Shown here one piece after another: positions 53,575 to 61,073 of a stretch of DNA of 64,000 nucleotides. Position 1 is the stretch's first letter. Every line of letters begins with the position of its first letter. The DNA is from Mesorhizobium sp. AR10 (GTDB lineage Bacteria > Pseudomonadota > Alphaproteobacteria > Rhizobiales > Rhizobiaceae), in NCBI RefSeq assembly GCF_024746795.1, contig NZ_CP080524.1:2086001-2150000 (forward strand), read 5' to 3'. Both the position numbers and the translations under genes were made by a program. Below the pieces are notes generated by a model. That model was not told where the DNA came from. It worked only from the letters and a program-made list of their open reading frames with translations, and did not search any database.

Positions 53575-54951
53575 ATGTCCGAATTGCCGACTGCACCTGA
53601 AAGCGAATACCAGCTGATCGGCCCTTCCGAGGAAGGCACCGTCAGCGACCTTCTTTCCGGGCTATCACCAAAAGACAGCCGTCAAAGACTTCAGGCATTG
53701 ATAGCCGAATGGCTTCGCATGGAAAATCTTGTTGTTCTTACCGGCGCCGGCACATCAGTTTCGTCGGGCGGAAAGACAATGGTCGAGTTGGAAAAAGCCG
53801 TCCTCGCGGCGGTGAAGGCGATGGCGAAGTGCCCAGCCACCATCAAGGTCATCATTGACGCGCGCACGGCGGATAAGAGCACTGATAAAACTGGCTTTGA
53901 GGATTGGCTCTCGTATCTCGTGAATGCAAGTTACATCGGAACCGCCACGCAGTCCCCCTTTGGCGGAGTAATATGGAAAGGGAAGGCTAGCCCGAGCGTG
54001 TTGGAACTCGCTTGGCTTGTTAAGGAGGCCGGCAAGGTCATCTTCGCAGAATGTGCCCTGACCTTACCCAGCACGGGCCCCGTGAGTTCGACAGCGATCG
54101 CGCCGCAACTTGCCTTTCTGGCGAAGCTGGTCGCCCGCGATAGCAATCTCGGCCGCGCCCATCTCTTCACACTGAACTACGACACGCTTTTTGAGCAGGC
54201 CCTCGAATTACTCGGCATTCAGTATTTTGACGGATTCACCGGTCGCGCCGACGCCCGGTTTGACCCCTCCGTGTACGGGCTCGACATCTACTATCCCGGC
54301 GAGATAGCGGAGGGCAGGGTCAGGCGCTTCGACAAATTTCTGCATTTTTACAAGCTTCACGGGTCGATTCACTGGCAGGTTCGCGGTGATGAGCTGCGGG
54401 CTCGCCATCCCGACCTAAGCGACTATGTGAAATACGCTACCCTCGATCCGATCGCCAAGGCCAAGATGATTGAGGAGCTTGGCGACAAGATTCCGTCGGT
54501 TGGCGTTCTGCCCACCGCGAATAAATTCGCTCAGACGCTTTCGATGCCATTTGCTCATCTCTTTCGCGCGTTCCATATCCGGATGAGCGCGCCACAGACG
54601 TTCGTGCTGGTACTCGGATATGGGTTTGGCGACGACCACGTCACCAAGATTATTGAGACGGCTCTCATGAATCCGTCGCTGGTTTTGCTCGTGGTTGAGC
54701 CCAACCCCAACAGCCCGACAATCGCCCGCATCCGCGGATACAAGGAGCTTGGCAAACGTGCGTTTGTGCTGACGGCGTCAGCGTCCGCCTTCAAGAAAGG
54801 CGCCTACCAAAAATCGACGTTCGATGATTTCGCGCGCGCGATCATGCCGGATGTTCAATGGCTGGACGATTTCTTGCGACTTCGTCGATTTGAGAAGCAG
54901 ATCAAGGCGTCGAATGGTCCTGACGATCAGCCGGCGAATGGCTCGACGTGA
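53575..54951 (+). CDS. SIR2 domain protein of a SIR2-HerA defence system
   Basis: 458 residues. SIR2 NAD+-binding/hydrolysis motifs are in place: 'VVLTGAGTSVSSGG' (about 53-66), 'FTLNYDTLFEQAL' with Asn201, 'FYKLHGSIHW' with His262, and a late 'VLGYGFGDDHV' (346-356). Stop overlaps the HerA start by 4 bases (GTGA). Family knowledge: SIR2 proteins paired with HerA form large complexes that deplete NAD+ (and in some cases cut DNA) upon phage infection, aborting it. The fused gene order SIR2 then HerA is seen here. No N-terminal nuclease is visible. Confidence 0.9.
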   Translation: MSELPTAPESEYQLIGPSEEGTVSDLLSGLSPKDSRQRLQALIAEWLRMENLVVLTGAGTSVSSGGKTMVELEKAVLAAVKAMAKCPATIKVIIDARTADKSTDKTGFEDWLSYLVNASYIGTATQSPFGGVIWKGKASPSVLELAWLVKEAGKVIFAECALTLPSTGPVSSTAIAPQLAFLAKLVARDSNLGRAHLFTLNYDTLFEQALELLGIQYFDGFTGRADARFDPSVYGLDIYYPGEIAEGRVRRFDKFLHFYKLHGSIHWQVRGDELRARHPDLSDYVKYATLDPIAKAKMIEELGDKIPSVGVLPTANKFAQTLSMPFAHLFRAFHIRMSAPQTFVLVLGYGFGDDHVTKIIETALMNPSLVLLVVEPNPNSPTIARIRGYKELGKRAFVLTASASAFKKGAYQKSTFDDFARAIMPDVQWLDDFLRLRRFEKQIKASNGPDDQPANGST

Positions 54952-57056
54952 CGATGGAAAACCCTCGGATTGTCGGCCATATCGTGGCGGTGCAAGGCTT
55001 TCGGGTGAAGGTCGAACTTTTGCCCGAAACGAAATCCGCGCTTCGCGCTACGCTTGACGGCGTTCAGATCGCCGTGGCGATCAACGCCTATTTGACTTTT
55101 AGTCTAGGGGCTGGGCAATTTGTCATTGGTATCATTACCGACCTAGAGGCGCGCGAGACCTTTGATACCACATCCGGGGACGACCTTTCGCTGGAGCTCG
55201 TAAAACCGCGCAGGACGGCGAGTATTCAGCTCTTGGGCACCATCCAACAAAACGAAAAAATCGGCGCCTTTAGCCCGGGCATAACCATCCTGCCGACGCT
55301 GGATACCCCGGCCGAAATATGCTCCCCAGAAATCCTTCAGGCGGTATTCGAAACGCCACCTCGTTGCAACAAGCCGGAGGATTATGGGGGCGAAGATTTC
55401 GACTACGATTTGCGAATTGGGTGGCCTACTGGACAACCCAATAGCGCGGTGCGCGCCTCCTATAATGATCTATTTTCGCGGCCGCTCGCCATCGTTGGTA
55501 ATACCGGCTCTGGAAAGTCATTCACTGTTTCAAGTCTTTTACAAAAGGCCATGCGAGCGCTTGGCGACAAAGGTGACGAGCCGCACGTCTTTGTCCTTGA
55601 TATCAACGGGGAGTACGGCAAGGCATTCCCGCCGGCATCCCCGCCTCGATCGCCGGACCGGATTTATCTGAATGGAGCTGAGTTCGGAATTCCGCTTTGG
55701 TTCATGAACGCGTCCGAAGTTTGCACCTGGTTGAGCGCATCGGAGCAAACTCAGGAGCCCGTGCTAAAAGACTGGTGGGCTATCGCGAAGGCCAGCGGCG
55801 AGGACAGCGCGCTCGTGACGGGGTCAAACATGCTACGGCATGCCGTTTCCAAGGTCTTGATCATACTTCAGGTCTTAGATGTTCAGCAAAAGCCGTATAA
55901 GAAGATATGCTGCCAACAATTCAAAATTCTGAAGGACTACGTGGGCGCGCGGCAGGTCGATGGAATGACCGAGCTGCGCGAAACTCTTCTCCCTCATGCT
56001 GCTCAGTACAAGGCGGATGGCAAGGACGTGGATTGGAGTTCACCAGAGAACGAATTTGACATTCGTGCTGCGGCGGAGACTGTCCTGGCCAATCTGAGGG
56101 CCTTAATTGCTGGCGACGTCGCCGTCGCGACGATGAGCGCAACGACAGCGGATAGTCCTCGATTTATTCCGCGTGGTCGACTTGTCGATCCCACGCTGTT
56201 CGATAGCGCCACGGCTCCGGAAGATGTCGGAAGAGTGGAGGCGCATCTTACGACCCTCAAACTTCGTCTGAAAGCTCGTTTGGATGACCCGCGCTGGCAA
56301 TCATTCCTCAACTATGAAAACGAGGCCACTAACATTCCCTCCCTATCGATTTGGCTGGACAAACTAGGCCTTGGAAAGCGGAAGGGGCCGCGAGTTTCGA
56401 TTATTGATCTATCAATGCTGAGTTACGAAGTTTTACCCTATGCCTGCACGATCATCGGCCGTGTTCTTTTGGAGGCGAGAGAAAATCTTCCCGCCGAGAG
56501 ACGTTACAAACATCCCTGGTTATTAGTTCTCGAGGAAGCCCATAACTACGCGAGACCTCCCCGCGCCGACGAGGAAAGAGGGCAGACCCTCTCGCGGCTC
56601 GCGTTTGAAAGAATAGCCAAGGAAGGAAGGAAATTTGGCCTGTCACTTGTTATCGCTAGCCAGCGACCCAGCGAAATCAGTCAGACAATCATCAGCCAAT
56701 GCGCCAATTTCATAAGCCATCGCCTTCAGAACCCAGATGATATCGACCATTTTCGTCGGATCATTCCAATGCAGGCTCGTAGGCTGCTCGATCAAGTCAC
56801 AATCCTTGCCTCTGGCGAGGCGATCGTTTTTGGAAGCGCTTTTCATATTCCAGCGCGCGTGCAATTCGACCGGCCGAATCCGGGTCCTTTCAGCCAGACT
56901 GCTGCTCCCTACCACGAGTGGCGAACGGAACCCGCGCCATTTCCGCTATCAACTATTATCAAGGCGTGGGGTGCCGAACCGAAGAGACCCGCAAAAATCT
57001 CGGAAACCCCGGTTGCAGCCGCGAAGGCGGATGAAGACGACGACACGCCTTTCTGA
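54948..57056 (+). CDS. HerA-family ATPase of a SIR2-HerA defence system
   Basis: 702 residues from the GTG at 54948 (an ATG follows at 54954). N-terminal HAS-barrel-like region (about 1-90), then a HerA/FtsK ATPase: Walker A 'GNTGSGKS' (184-191), Walker B 'PWLLVLEEAHNYA' (523-535), and the arginine-bearing 'IASQRPSEIS' (569-578). The protein should form a hexameric ring that carries the SIR2 subunits and uses ATP to control them. Strong translational coupling to the SIR2 gene supports stoichiometric assembly. It differs from the 499-residue HerA-like protein at 17.5 kb. Confidence 0.92.
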   Translation: MTMENPRIVGHIVAVQGFRVKVELLPETKSALRATLDGVQIAVAINAYLTFSLGAGQFVIGIITDLEARETFDTTSGDDLSLELVKPRRTASIQLLGTIQQNEKIGAFSPGITILPTLDTPAEICSPEILQAVFETPPRCNKPEDYGGEDFDYDLRIGWPTGQPNSAVRASYNDLFSRPLAIVGNTGSGKSFTVSSLLQKAMRALGDKGDEPHVFVLDINGEYGKAFPPASPPRSPDRIYLNGAEFGIPLWFMNASEVCTWLSASEQTQEPVLKDWWAIAKASGEDSALVTGSNMLRHAVSKVLIILQVLDVQQKPYKKICCQQFKILKDYVGARQVDGMTELRETLLPHAAQYKADGKDVDWSSPENEFDIRAAAETVLANLRALIAGDVAVATMSATTADSPRFIPRGRLVDPTLFDSATAPEDVGRVEAHLTTLKLRLKARLDDPRWQSFLNYENEATNIPSLSIWLDKLGLGKRKGPRVSIIDLSMLSYEVLPYACTIIGRVLLEARENLPAERRYKHPWLLVLEEAHNYARPPRADEERGQTLSRLAFERIAKEGRKFGLSLVIASQRPSEISQTIISQCANFISHRLQNPDDIDHFRRIIPMQARRLLDQVTILASGEAIVFGSAFHIPARVQFDRPNPGPFSQTAAPYHEWRTEPAPFPLSTIIKAWGAEPKRPAKISETPVAAAKADEDDDTPF

Positions 57057-57371
57057 TACCTCGGTACCAAGCGACGCCGTCTGACTGACAAGCTAATTAA
57101 GCCTTTCAGCATTAGGCCTTGGAAGGCTTCATTCGGGCGGTAAAGAATTCGCTCCTTCACGTAGATCTGCTGCATGCGGTCGGTGTGGATGCCTGTGTTG
57201 CGAGCCCGTGCGGGTGCGCGCTCGGTGAACTTGTCCCCTGTCGTTATCGTGTGAACCACCCCATTCGAGAGGAGATTCGGGCGGGGCTATGCAACCGACA
57301 AAAAGCGGTCGGGATCGGCTTTGCAATGTCCGACGAAAGGGAGCAATCTCGCCCCGCAAGGAACACACAAC
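57057..57371. other. Gap between HerA and the PD-(D/E)XK gene
   Basis: About 315 bases without a supported gene. A minus-strand open frame crossing it (57259 towards 56909) has no recognised features and is rejected. A clear ribosome site (AAGGA) precedes the next gene at 57372. Confidence 0.5.
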
Positions 57372-58430
57372 ATGAAGCGCAAGAAGCGCGATCCGGAGAA
57401 ATTCGATCCAGTAGAGCTTTTTACGGCCATAGGCCGGGACCGCGGCTACAAGATCAACGCTGACGGCGATATCGACGACTTCCTTGGCCGGGTCGGCCGA
57501 TCCTTGAAAGCTTCTCAGACGAACTTGATACTGCTCCACGGAAAGCGCGTGGAAGCACTGTTTGCTCACGCAGCCGGTGCGCTAGGGAAATGCCGGATGA
57601 TTAAGCAGGAGGACTGCGGAAGCCTGTTCATCGATGGCGACGAAGTTGAGATACCCGACTACCGCATGATCTTGAAAGACGGCACCAGCTATCTGATCGA
57701 GGTCAAGAATTTCCACATGAAGGACTTCAAATCGGAATTCAAGATTCCCAAGAAATCCATCCGGAAATTGGAGGCATACGCCGGGATAAACGGCCTTCCT
57801 CTAAGAATCGCGGCGTACTTTTCAAACCCCGGGGTCTGGGTGCTGTTGCCGTCGGCGGCGTTCCGCGAGACGAAAAACCACTTCGTCATCGGCTTCGCTG
57901 ACGCGATGGCCCGGAACGAGATGGCAACCCTTGGCGACCGCACGATTGCTACTTTGCCAGACCTGCGCATCGAATTTCATGGAGATCCAGATGAATGCTT
58001 TGTGCCGGACGACAGCGGCCAGGTCCGCTTCACTACGAGGCGGATCAAAATCTACTGCCGAAACCAAGAAGTCGCGGACGGTGACGGCAAGGAAATCGCA
58101 TTCTATCTGATGCGGCACGGCAACTGGCCGGAGCAGTACGCACACGCCATGATGGACGAAGGGAAGGTGGTTGGGGTGCGCTTCGGTTTCAGCCCTAGAA
58201 GCCCCGTGGAAGACCAGGACCTCCAGATAATCGGTGCGTTGAGCACGATGGTCAGCAGCGCATACGGCGAGATGACGGTTGGAGAAAGCTCGATTCTGGC
58301 CTTGGACGTGCAGGACGATCCCGACGTCTTCTCCCTGAGGATACCCGAAGGCTTCAAGGATCAGGCGCTGCCTCTGTGGCAGTTCACTCTGCAGCCAAAC
58401 TACAACATCAAGAAAAGCGCCGCGAACTAA
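57372..58430 (+). CDS. Hypothetical protein with a PD-(D/E)XK nuclease motif
   Basis: 352 residues from the ATG at 57372 (MKRKKRDPEKF). The N-terminal third carries 'EIPDYRMILKDGTSYLIEVKNFHMK': Asp96, Glu110 and Lys112 fit a PD-(D/E)XK nuclease core. The rest is mixed alpha/beta ('AFRETKNHFVIGFADAMARN', 'DGKEIAFYLMRHGN') and not recognised. It converges on the GIY-YIG gene with a 4-base gap. In this setting it is a likely effector or restriction nuclease of the island. The assignment rests on the motif alone. Confidence 0.65.
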   Translation: MKRKKRDPEKFDPVELFTAIGRDRGYKINADGDIDDFLGRVGRSLKASQTNLILLHGKRVEALFAHAAGALGKCRMIKQEDCGSLFIDGDEVEIPDYRMILKDGTSYLIEVKNFHMKDFKSEFKIPKKSIRKLEAYAGINGLPLRIAAYFSNPGVWVLLPSAAFRETKNHFVIGFADAMARNEMATLGDRTIATLPDLRIEFHGDPDECFVPDDSGQVRFTTRRIKIYCRNQEVADGDGKEIAFYLMRHGNWPEQYAHAMMDEGKVVGVRFGFSPRSPVEDQDLQIIGALSTMVSSAYGEMTVGESSILALDVQDDPDVFSLRIPEGFKDQALPLWQFTLQPNYNIKKSAAN

Positions 58431-58434
58431 GAGC

Positions 58435-59211
58435 TCAGTCCTGGCCCGCTTCGGCTTCATCGCCGCCGTCGTCTGATTCCTCTTCGTCTTCGGGACCTGC
58501 CTCGACCTCGCTTTCGCCGCCAAGGCTCTGGAAGCGACGATCCGCAAGCCAGTAGAGCCGCTTTGACTGGGTGAGGAGGACACGCCGCAGGCCAATCTTG
58601 ACCTCGCGCTCGCTGATGACCTGGGCCAGTTTCGAGACGATCAGCGCCCGCCGGGCGAGGCGCGTGTCGGGGTGACCCCGCAGCTCCAGCACCTTGTCGG
58701 AGACGATCGAGCCTTTCATCGACGGCGGCTCGTTGATCGGGATGGTTGGTGCTGGCGGGTCCTTCTCGTTGAGGATCGCTTTGAACTTGCTTTCGGCCCG
58801 CAGCCTGGTGAAAACGAGATGCTCGAGCGCGTCGAGGTAAGCCTTGGCGTGGTTGAAGTCGGGATGCTTTTTGTTGACCCCTTCGAACTGGGGCAGCGGC
58901 CACACCTCGATCTCGGCCACCTCGAAAGGATCCAGCACGCTCATGGCGACAGCATCGGTGCGTTGGTTCGTCATGTGCCGACTGACCCGGCCGCTCAGCT
59001 TTTCCTTGGTCTGGCCTACATAGATCGGCTCGCCGTCGTAGTCATAGAAGGCATAGACTCCCCACTTGTATCCACCGACCGGACGCTTCACGCCGGAGGG
59101 GTCGTCGTAGAGCGTCTCCCGAAAGAATTTCCGGATAGCCTTACGCAGCTCGTCCGTTTCGAGCGGCGGTTTTTTCGTATCGTCCGCCGTGCTGTCTGGG
59201 GCTTTGGCCAT
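58435..59211 (-). CDS. GIY-YIG nuclease domain protein
   Basis: 258 residues. Residues 48-90 hold the GIY-YIG core: 'GVYAFYDYDGEPIYVGQTKE' with both tyrosine-containing strands and an Arg helix 'LSGRVSRHM'. Then a helical middle region ('YLDALEHLVFTRLRAESKFKA') and a highly acidic tail ('EDEEESDDGGDEAEAGQD'). The start overlaps the methyltransferase 3' end by 71 bases, so both are in one operon; it is probably the restriction or nicking nuclease cognate to that methylase. The overlap is longer than usual. Confidence 0.82.
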   Translation of the reverse strand: MAKAPDSTADDTKKPPLETDELRKAIRKFFRETLYDDPSGVKRPVGGYKWGVYAFYDYDGEPIYVGQTKEKLSGRVSRHMTNQRTDAVAMSVLDPFEVAEIEVWPLPQFEGVNKKHPDFNHAKAYLDALEHLVFTRLRAESKFKAILNEKDPPAPTIPINEPPSMKGSIVSDKVLELRGHPDTRLARRALIVSKLAQVISEREVKIGLRRVLLTQSKRLYWLADRRFQSLGGESEVEAGPEDEEESDDGGDEAEAGQD

Positions 59212-60340
59212 GTCGTCCTTCGGAAGCTTGGAGGACAGGCTCGAACAGGTGCTGCGCCAGCCAGCGCACTACCGGAACCGCCACCCCGTCCCCCATCAGG
59301 TGGTAGCCCTCATTGTAAGCACGGGGAAGCCTGTAATCGTCAGGCAGCCCCATCAGGCGCGCGGTCTCCCTCGCGCTGATCAGGCGCGATCGCACACGGT
59401 CGCCGTCCACCACGATGATCGTCTGCCGGGATGATCCGCCAGATGGCGTGCGCAGGCAGCCCGCCACGTCGTCGAAGCGGACCTCAGCGCGAACAGCCTT
59501 GCCGTCCGCCTGCGTCCTCGTCCTCTTGTAGACAGTCCCGACCATGCGGCGGCCGGCGCGCTTAGCAGCTTCCAGCTTCGCGAGATTCACCGGGGTCATC
59601 TGGGCGATCAGCCGCGCGGTCTGCTCCGCGGTGTGCCATTCGACGCTCGACGGATTCTCCTCGACGAGGTCAGCGAAGCAACTGTTACGGAGCGGCGGAG
59701 TCGGCAGGTTCCACCAGAGCCAGCTCTTCCTTGCCTTCGCCGGGATCCGCGCGACCGCGTGCTGCAGGCCGCGCGTATGGAATGGCTCCACGGCTTCCGG
59801 CGACAGCATCGCCTCGTCGACGACGACGTCGCTGCGAACGCCGATCACGAACAACCGCGGACGGCTCTGGGGGACGAACAGCTTAGCATCGATCACAACG
59901 GCGCCGTATCGATAACCCGCCTTGGCGAAGGTTTCGGCGATCGCCACGAAGTCGGCGCCGCCATGGCTCGTCAGCGTCCCGTTTACGTTCTCCAAGGCGA
60001 CGATCCGCGGACCGCGTCCATCCTTGATCAGGGCCTGCATGACCTCCCAGAAGGGATAGAACGTGCCGCTGCGCTCGCCCTTCAGGCCTGCCCCGCCTCC
60101 GGCGAGCGACAGGTCCTGGCACGGGAATGACCCCCACGCCAAGTCGGCTGTGCCTGGAAGCTTGTCGACCTTCACCTTCCGGATGTCGCCGACGGTCAGC
60201 TCGCCGCCGGTCCCCCAGTTGACTTGATAGGTCAGGCCCTTTTTGACGTCGAAGTCGTTCGCGAACGCACATGTCCACTTGTCGCCAAGCCCGGCGCGCG
60301 CCATGCCCCCTCCGGCGAAGAACTCAAAGAATGTCGGCAT
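59141..60340 (-). CDS. DNA (cytosine-5-)-methyltransferase
   Basis: 399 residues from the ATG at 60340 (GGGGAG just upstream); the frame is open to 60427. C5-methylase motifs: I 'FEFFAGGGMARAGLG' (SAM), IV 'GSFPCQDLSLAGG' with catalytic Cys74, VI 'VALENVNG' (Glu117), VIII 'VPQSRPRLFVIG', and X 'GYHLMGDGVAVPVVRWL'. A target-recognition region lies between VIII and IX. It is divergent from vsr with a 96-base shared promoter region. It would mark host DNA for the nuclease(s) nearby. Confidence 0.95.
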   Translation of the reverse strand: MPTFFEFFAGGGMARAGLGDKWTCAFANDFDVKKGLTYQVNWGTGGELTVGDIRKVKVDKLPGTADLAWGSFPCQDLSLAGGGAGLKGERSGTFYPFWEVMQALIKDGRGPRIVALENVNGTLTSHGGADFVAIAETFAKAGYRYGAVVIDAKLFVPQSRPRLFVIGVRSDVVVDEAMLSPEAVEPFHTRGLQHAVARIPAKARKSWLWWNLPTPPLRNSCFADLVEENPSSVEWHTAEQTARLIAQMTPVNLAKLEAAKRAGRRMVGTVYKRTRTQADGKAVRAEVRFDDVAGCLRTPSGGSSRQTIIVVDGDRVRSRLISARETARLMGLPDDYRLPRAYNEGYHLMGDGVAVPVVRWLAQHLFEPVLQASEGRHGQSPRQHGGRYEKTAARNGRAA

Positions 60341-60436
60341 GATCTCCCCGCGATTCGCGTGTGATGTTAACATACTGATGGGCGAAAATGGTTTACGTTT
60401 TGTTCTCATCGGTAACATGCTCAACATGATTTTTCT
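60341..60436. promoter_or_regulatory. Shared promoter region of the methylase and vsr genes
   Basis: 96 bases between divergent starts, AT-rich ('tgttaacatactgatgggcg' and 'cggtaacatgctcaacatg'). The two halves share GTTAACAT/GGTAACATG-like words, which could be operator sites for autoregulation. No controller gene is seen, so the methylase itself may regulate. Confidence 0.4.
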
Positions 60437-60856
60437 ATGACCCTAGGAATTGATCCTGACCGCTCCCGCCAGATGGCGCTAATCCGGTCTACGGACACAA
60501 AACCCGAAATGACCATCCGTCGGCTCGCGCATACACTCGGCTATCGCTTTAGACTTCACCGCAAGGACTTGCCGGGAAGGCCCGACTTGGTGTTCCCAAG
60601 CCGCCGGGCAGTCATATTCGTGAGCGGCTGCTGGTGGCACGGACACAGTTGCAAGCGCGGTGCCCGTGTTCCGAAGACCAACGCCACCTACTGGAAAGCG
60701 AAGATCGCCAGGAACGTCGAGAGAGATGCTGCCAGCCTCGCCGCGCTCGAAGCCACAGGGTGGCGCGCGCTCGTGATCTGGGAGTGCGAATTGAAACACG
60801 TCGACGACCTCACCCGGCGGCTGCGGGAATTCCTCGGGCCTCAATCGCCTTCCTGA
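60437..60856 (+). CDS. vsr: Vsr very-short-patch-repair endonuclease
   Basis: 139 residues, usual length. Vsr motifs: 'ALIRSTDTKPEMTIRRLAHT' (N-terminal arm), 'LPGRPDLVFPSRRAVIFVSG' with the catalytic Asp, 'CWWHGHSCKRG' with active-site His residues and Cys, and 'KIARNVERD'. It nicks T:G mismatches arising from deamination of 5-methylcytosine and normally accompanies a C5 methylase, as here. Confidence 0.96.
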   Translation: MTLGIDPDRSRQMALIRSTDTKPEMTIRRLAHTLGYRFRLHRKDLPGRPDLVFPSRRAVIFVSGCWWHGHSCKRGARVPKTNATYWKAKIARNVERDAASLAALEATGWRALVIWECELKHVDDLTRRLREFLGPQSPS

Positions 60857-61073
60857 TCCAGCGACTCCCCGGCGGACGAGTCGCGGGAACTGACGGCACG
60901 GCGTAGCGGTTCGAGGTCGACCTCCAGATCGTGCAACCCGACGCACAGCCCGACGGGCGACTGAAACTGGGGCCGCAGCGGACACCTGCGGGGAGGCCGG
61001 GCGCTGGCTCCAGAGCTGCCCGCGCGAGCCTCGCGGGCTTGCCGGTCGCCGCCATGCCGTCCCGGTTCGTGAT
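60857..61073. other. Gap between vsr and the GHKL gene
   Basis: 217 bases between convergent genes. No gene seen. Confidence 0.4.

Noticed and set aside
56909..57259. 116-codon minus-strand frame crossing the HerA 3' end
   Set aside because: Half of it is antisense to HerA; the rest has no known similarity and no ribosome site.
60810..61055. 81-codon minus-strand frame between vsr and the GHKL gene
   Set aside because: Proline/arginine-rich, overlaps vsr, and no ribosome site.
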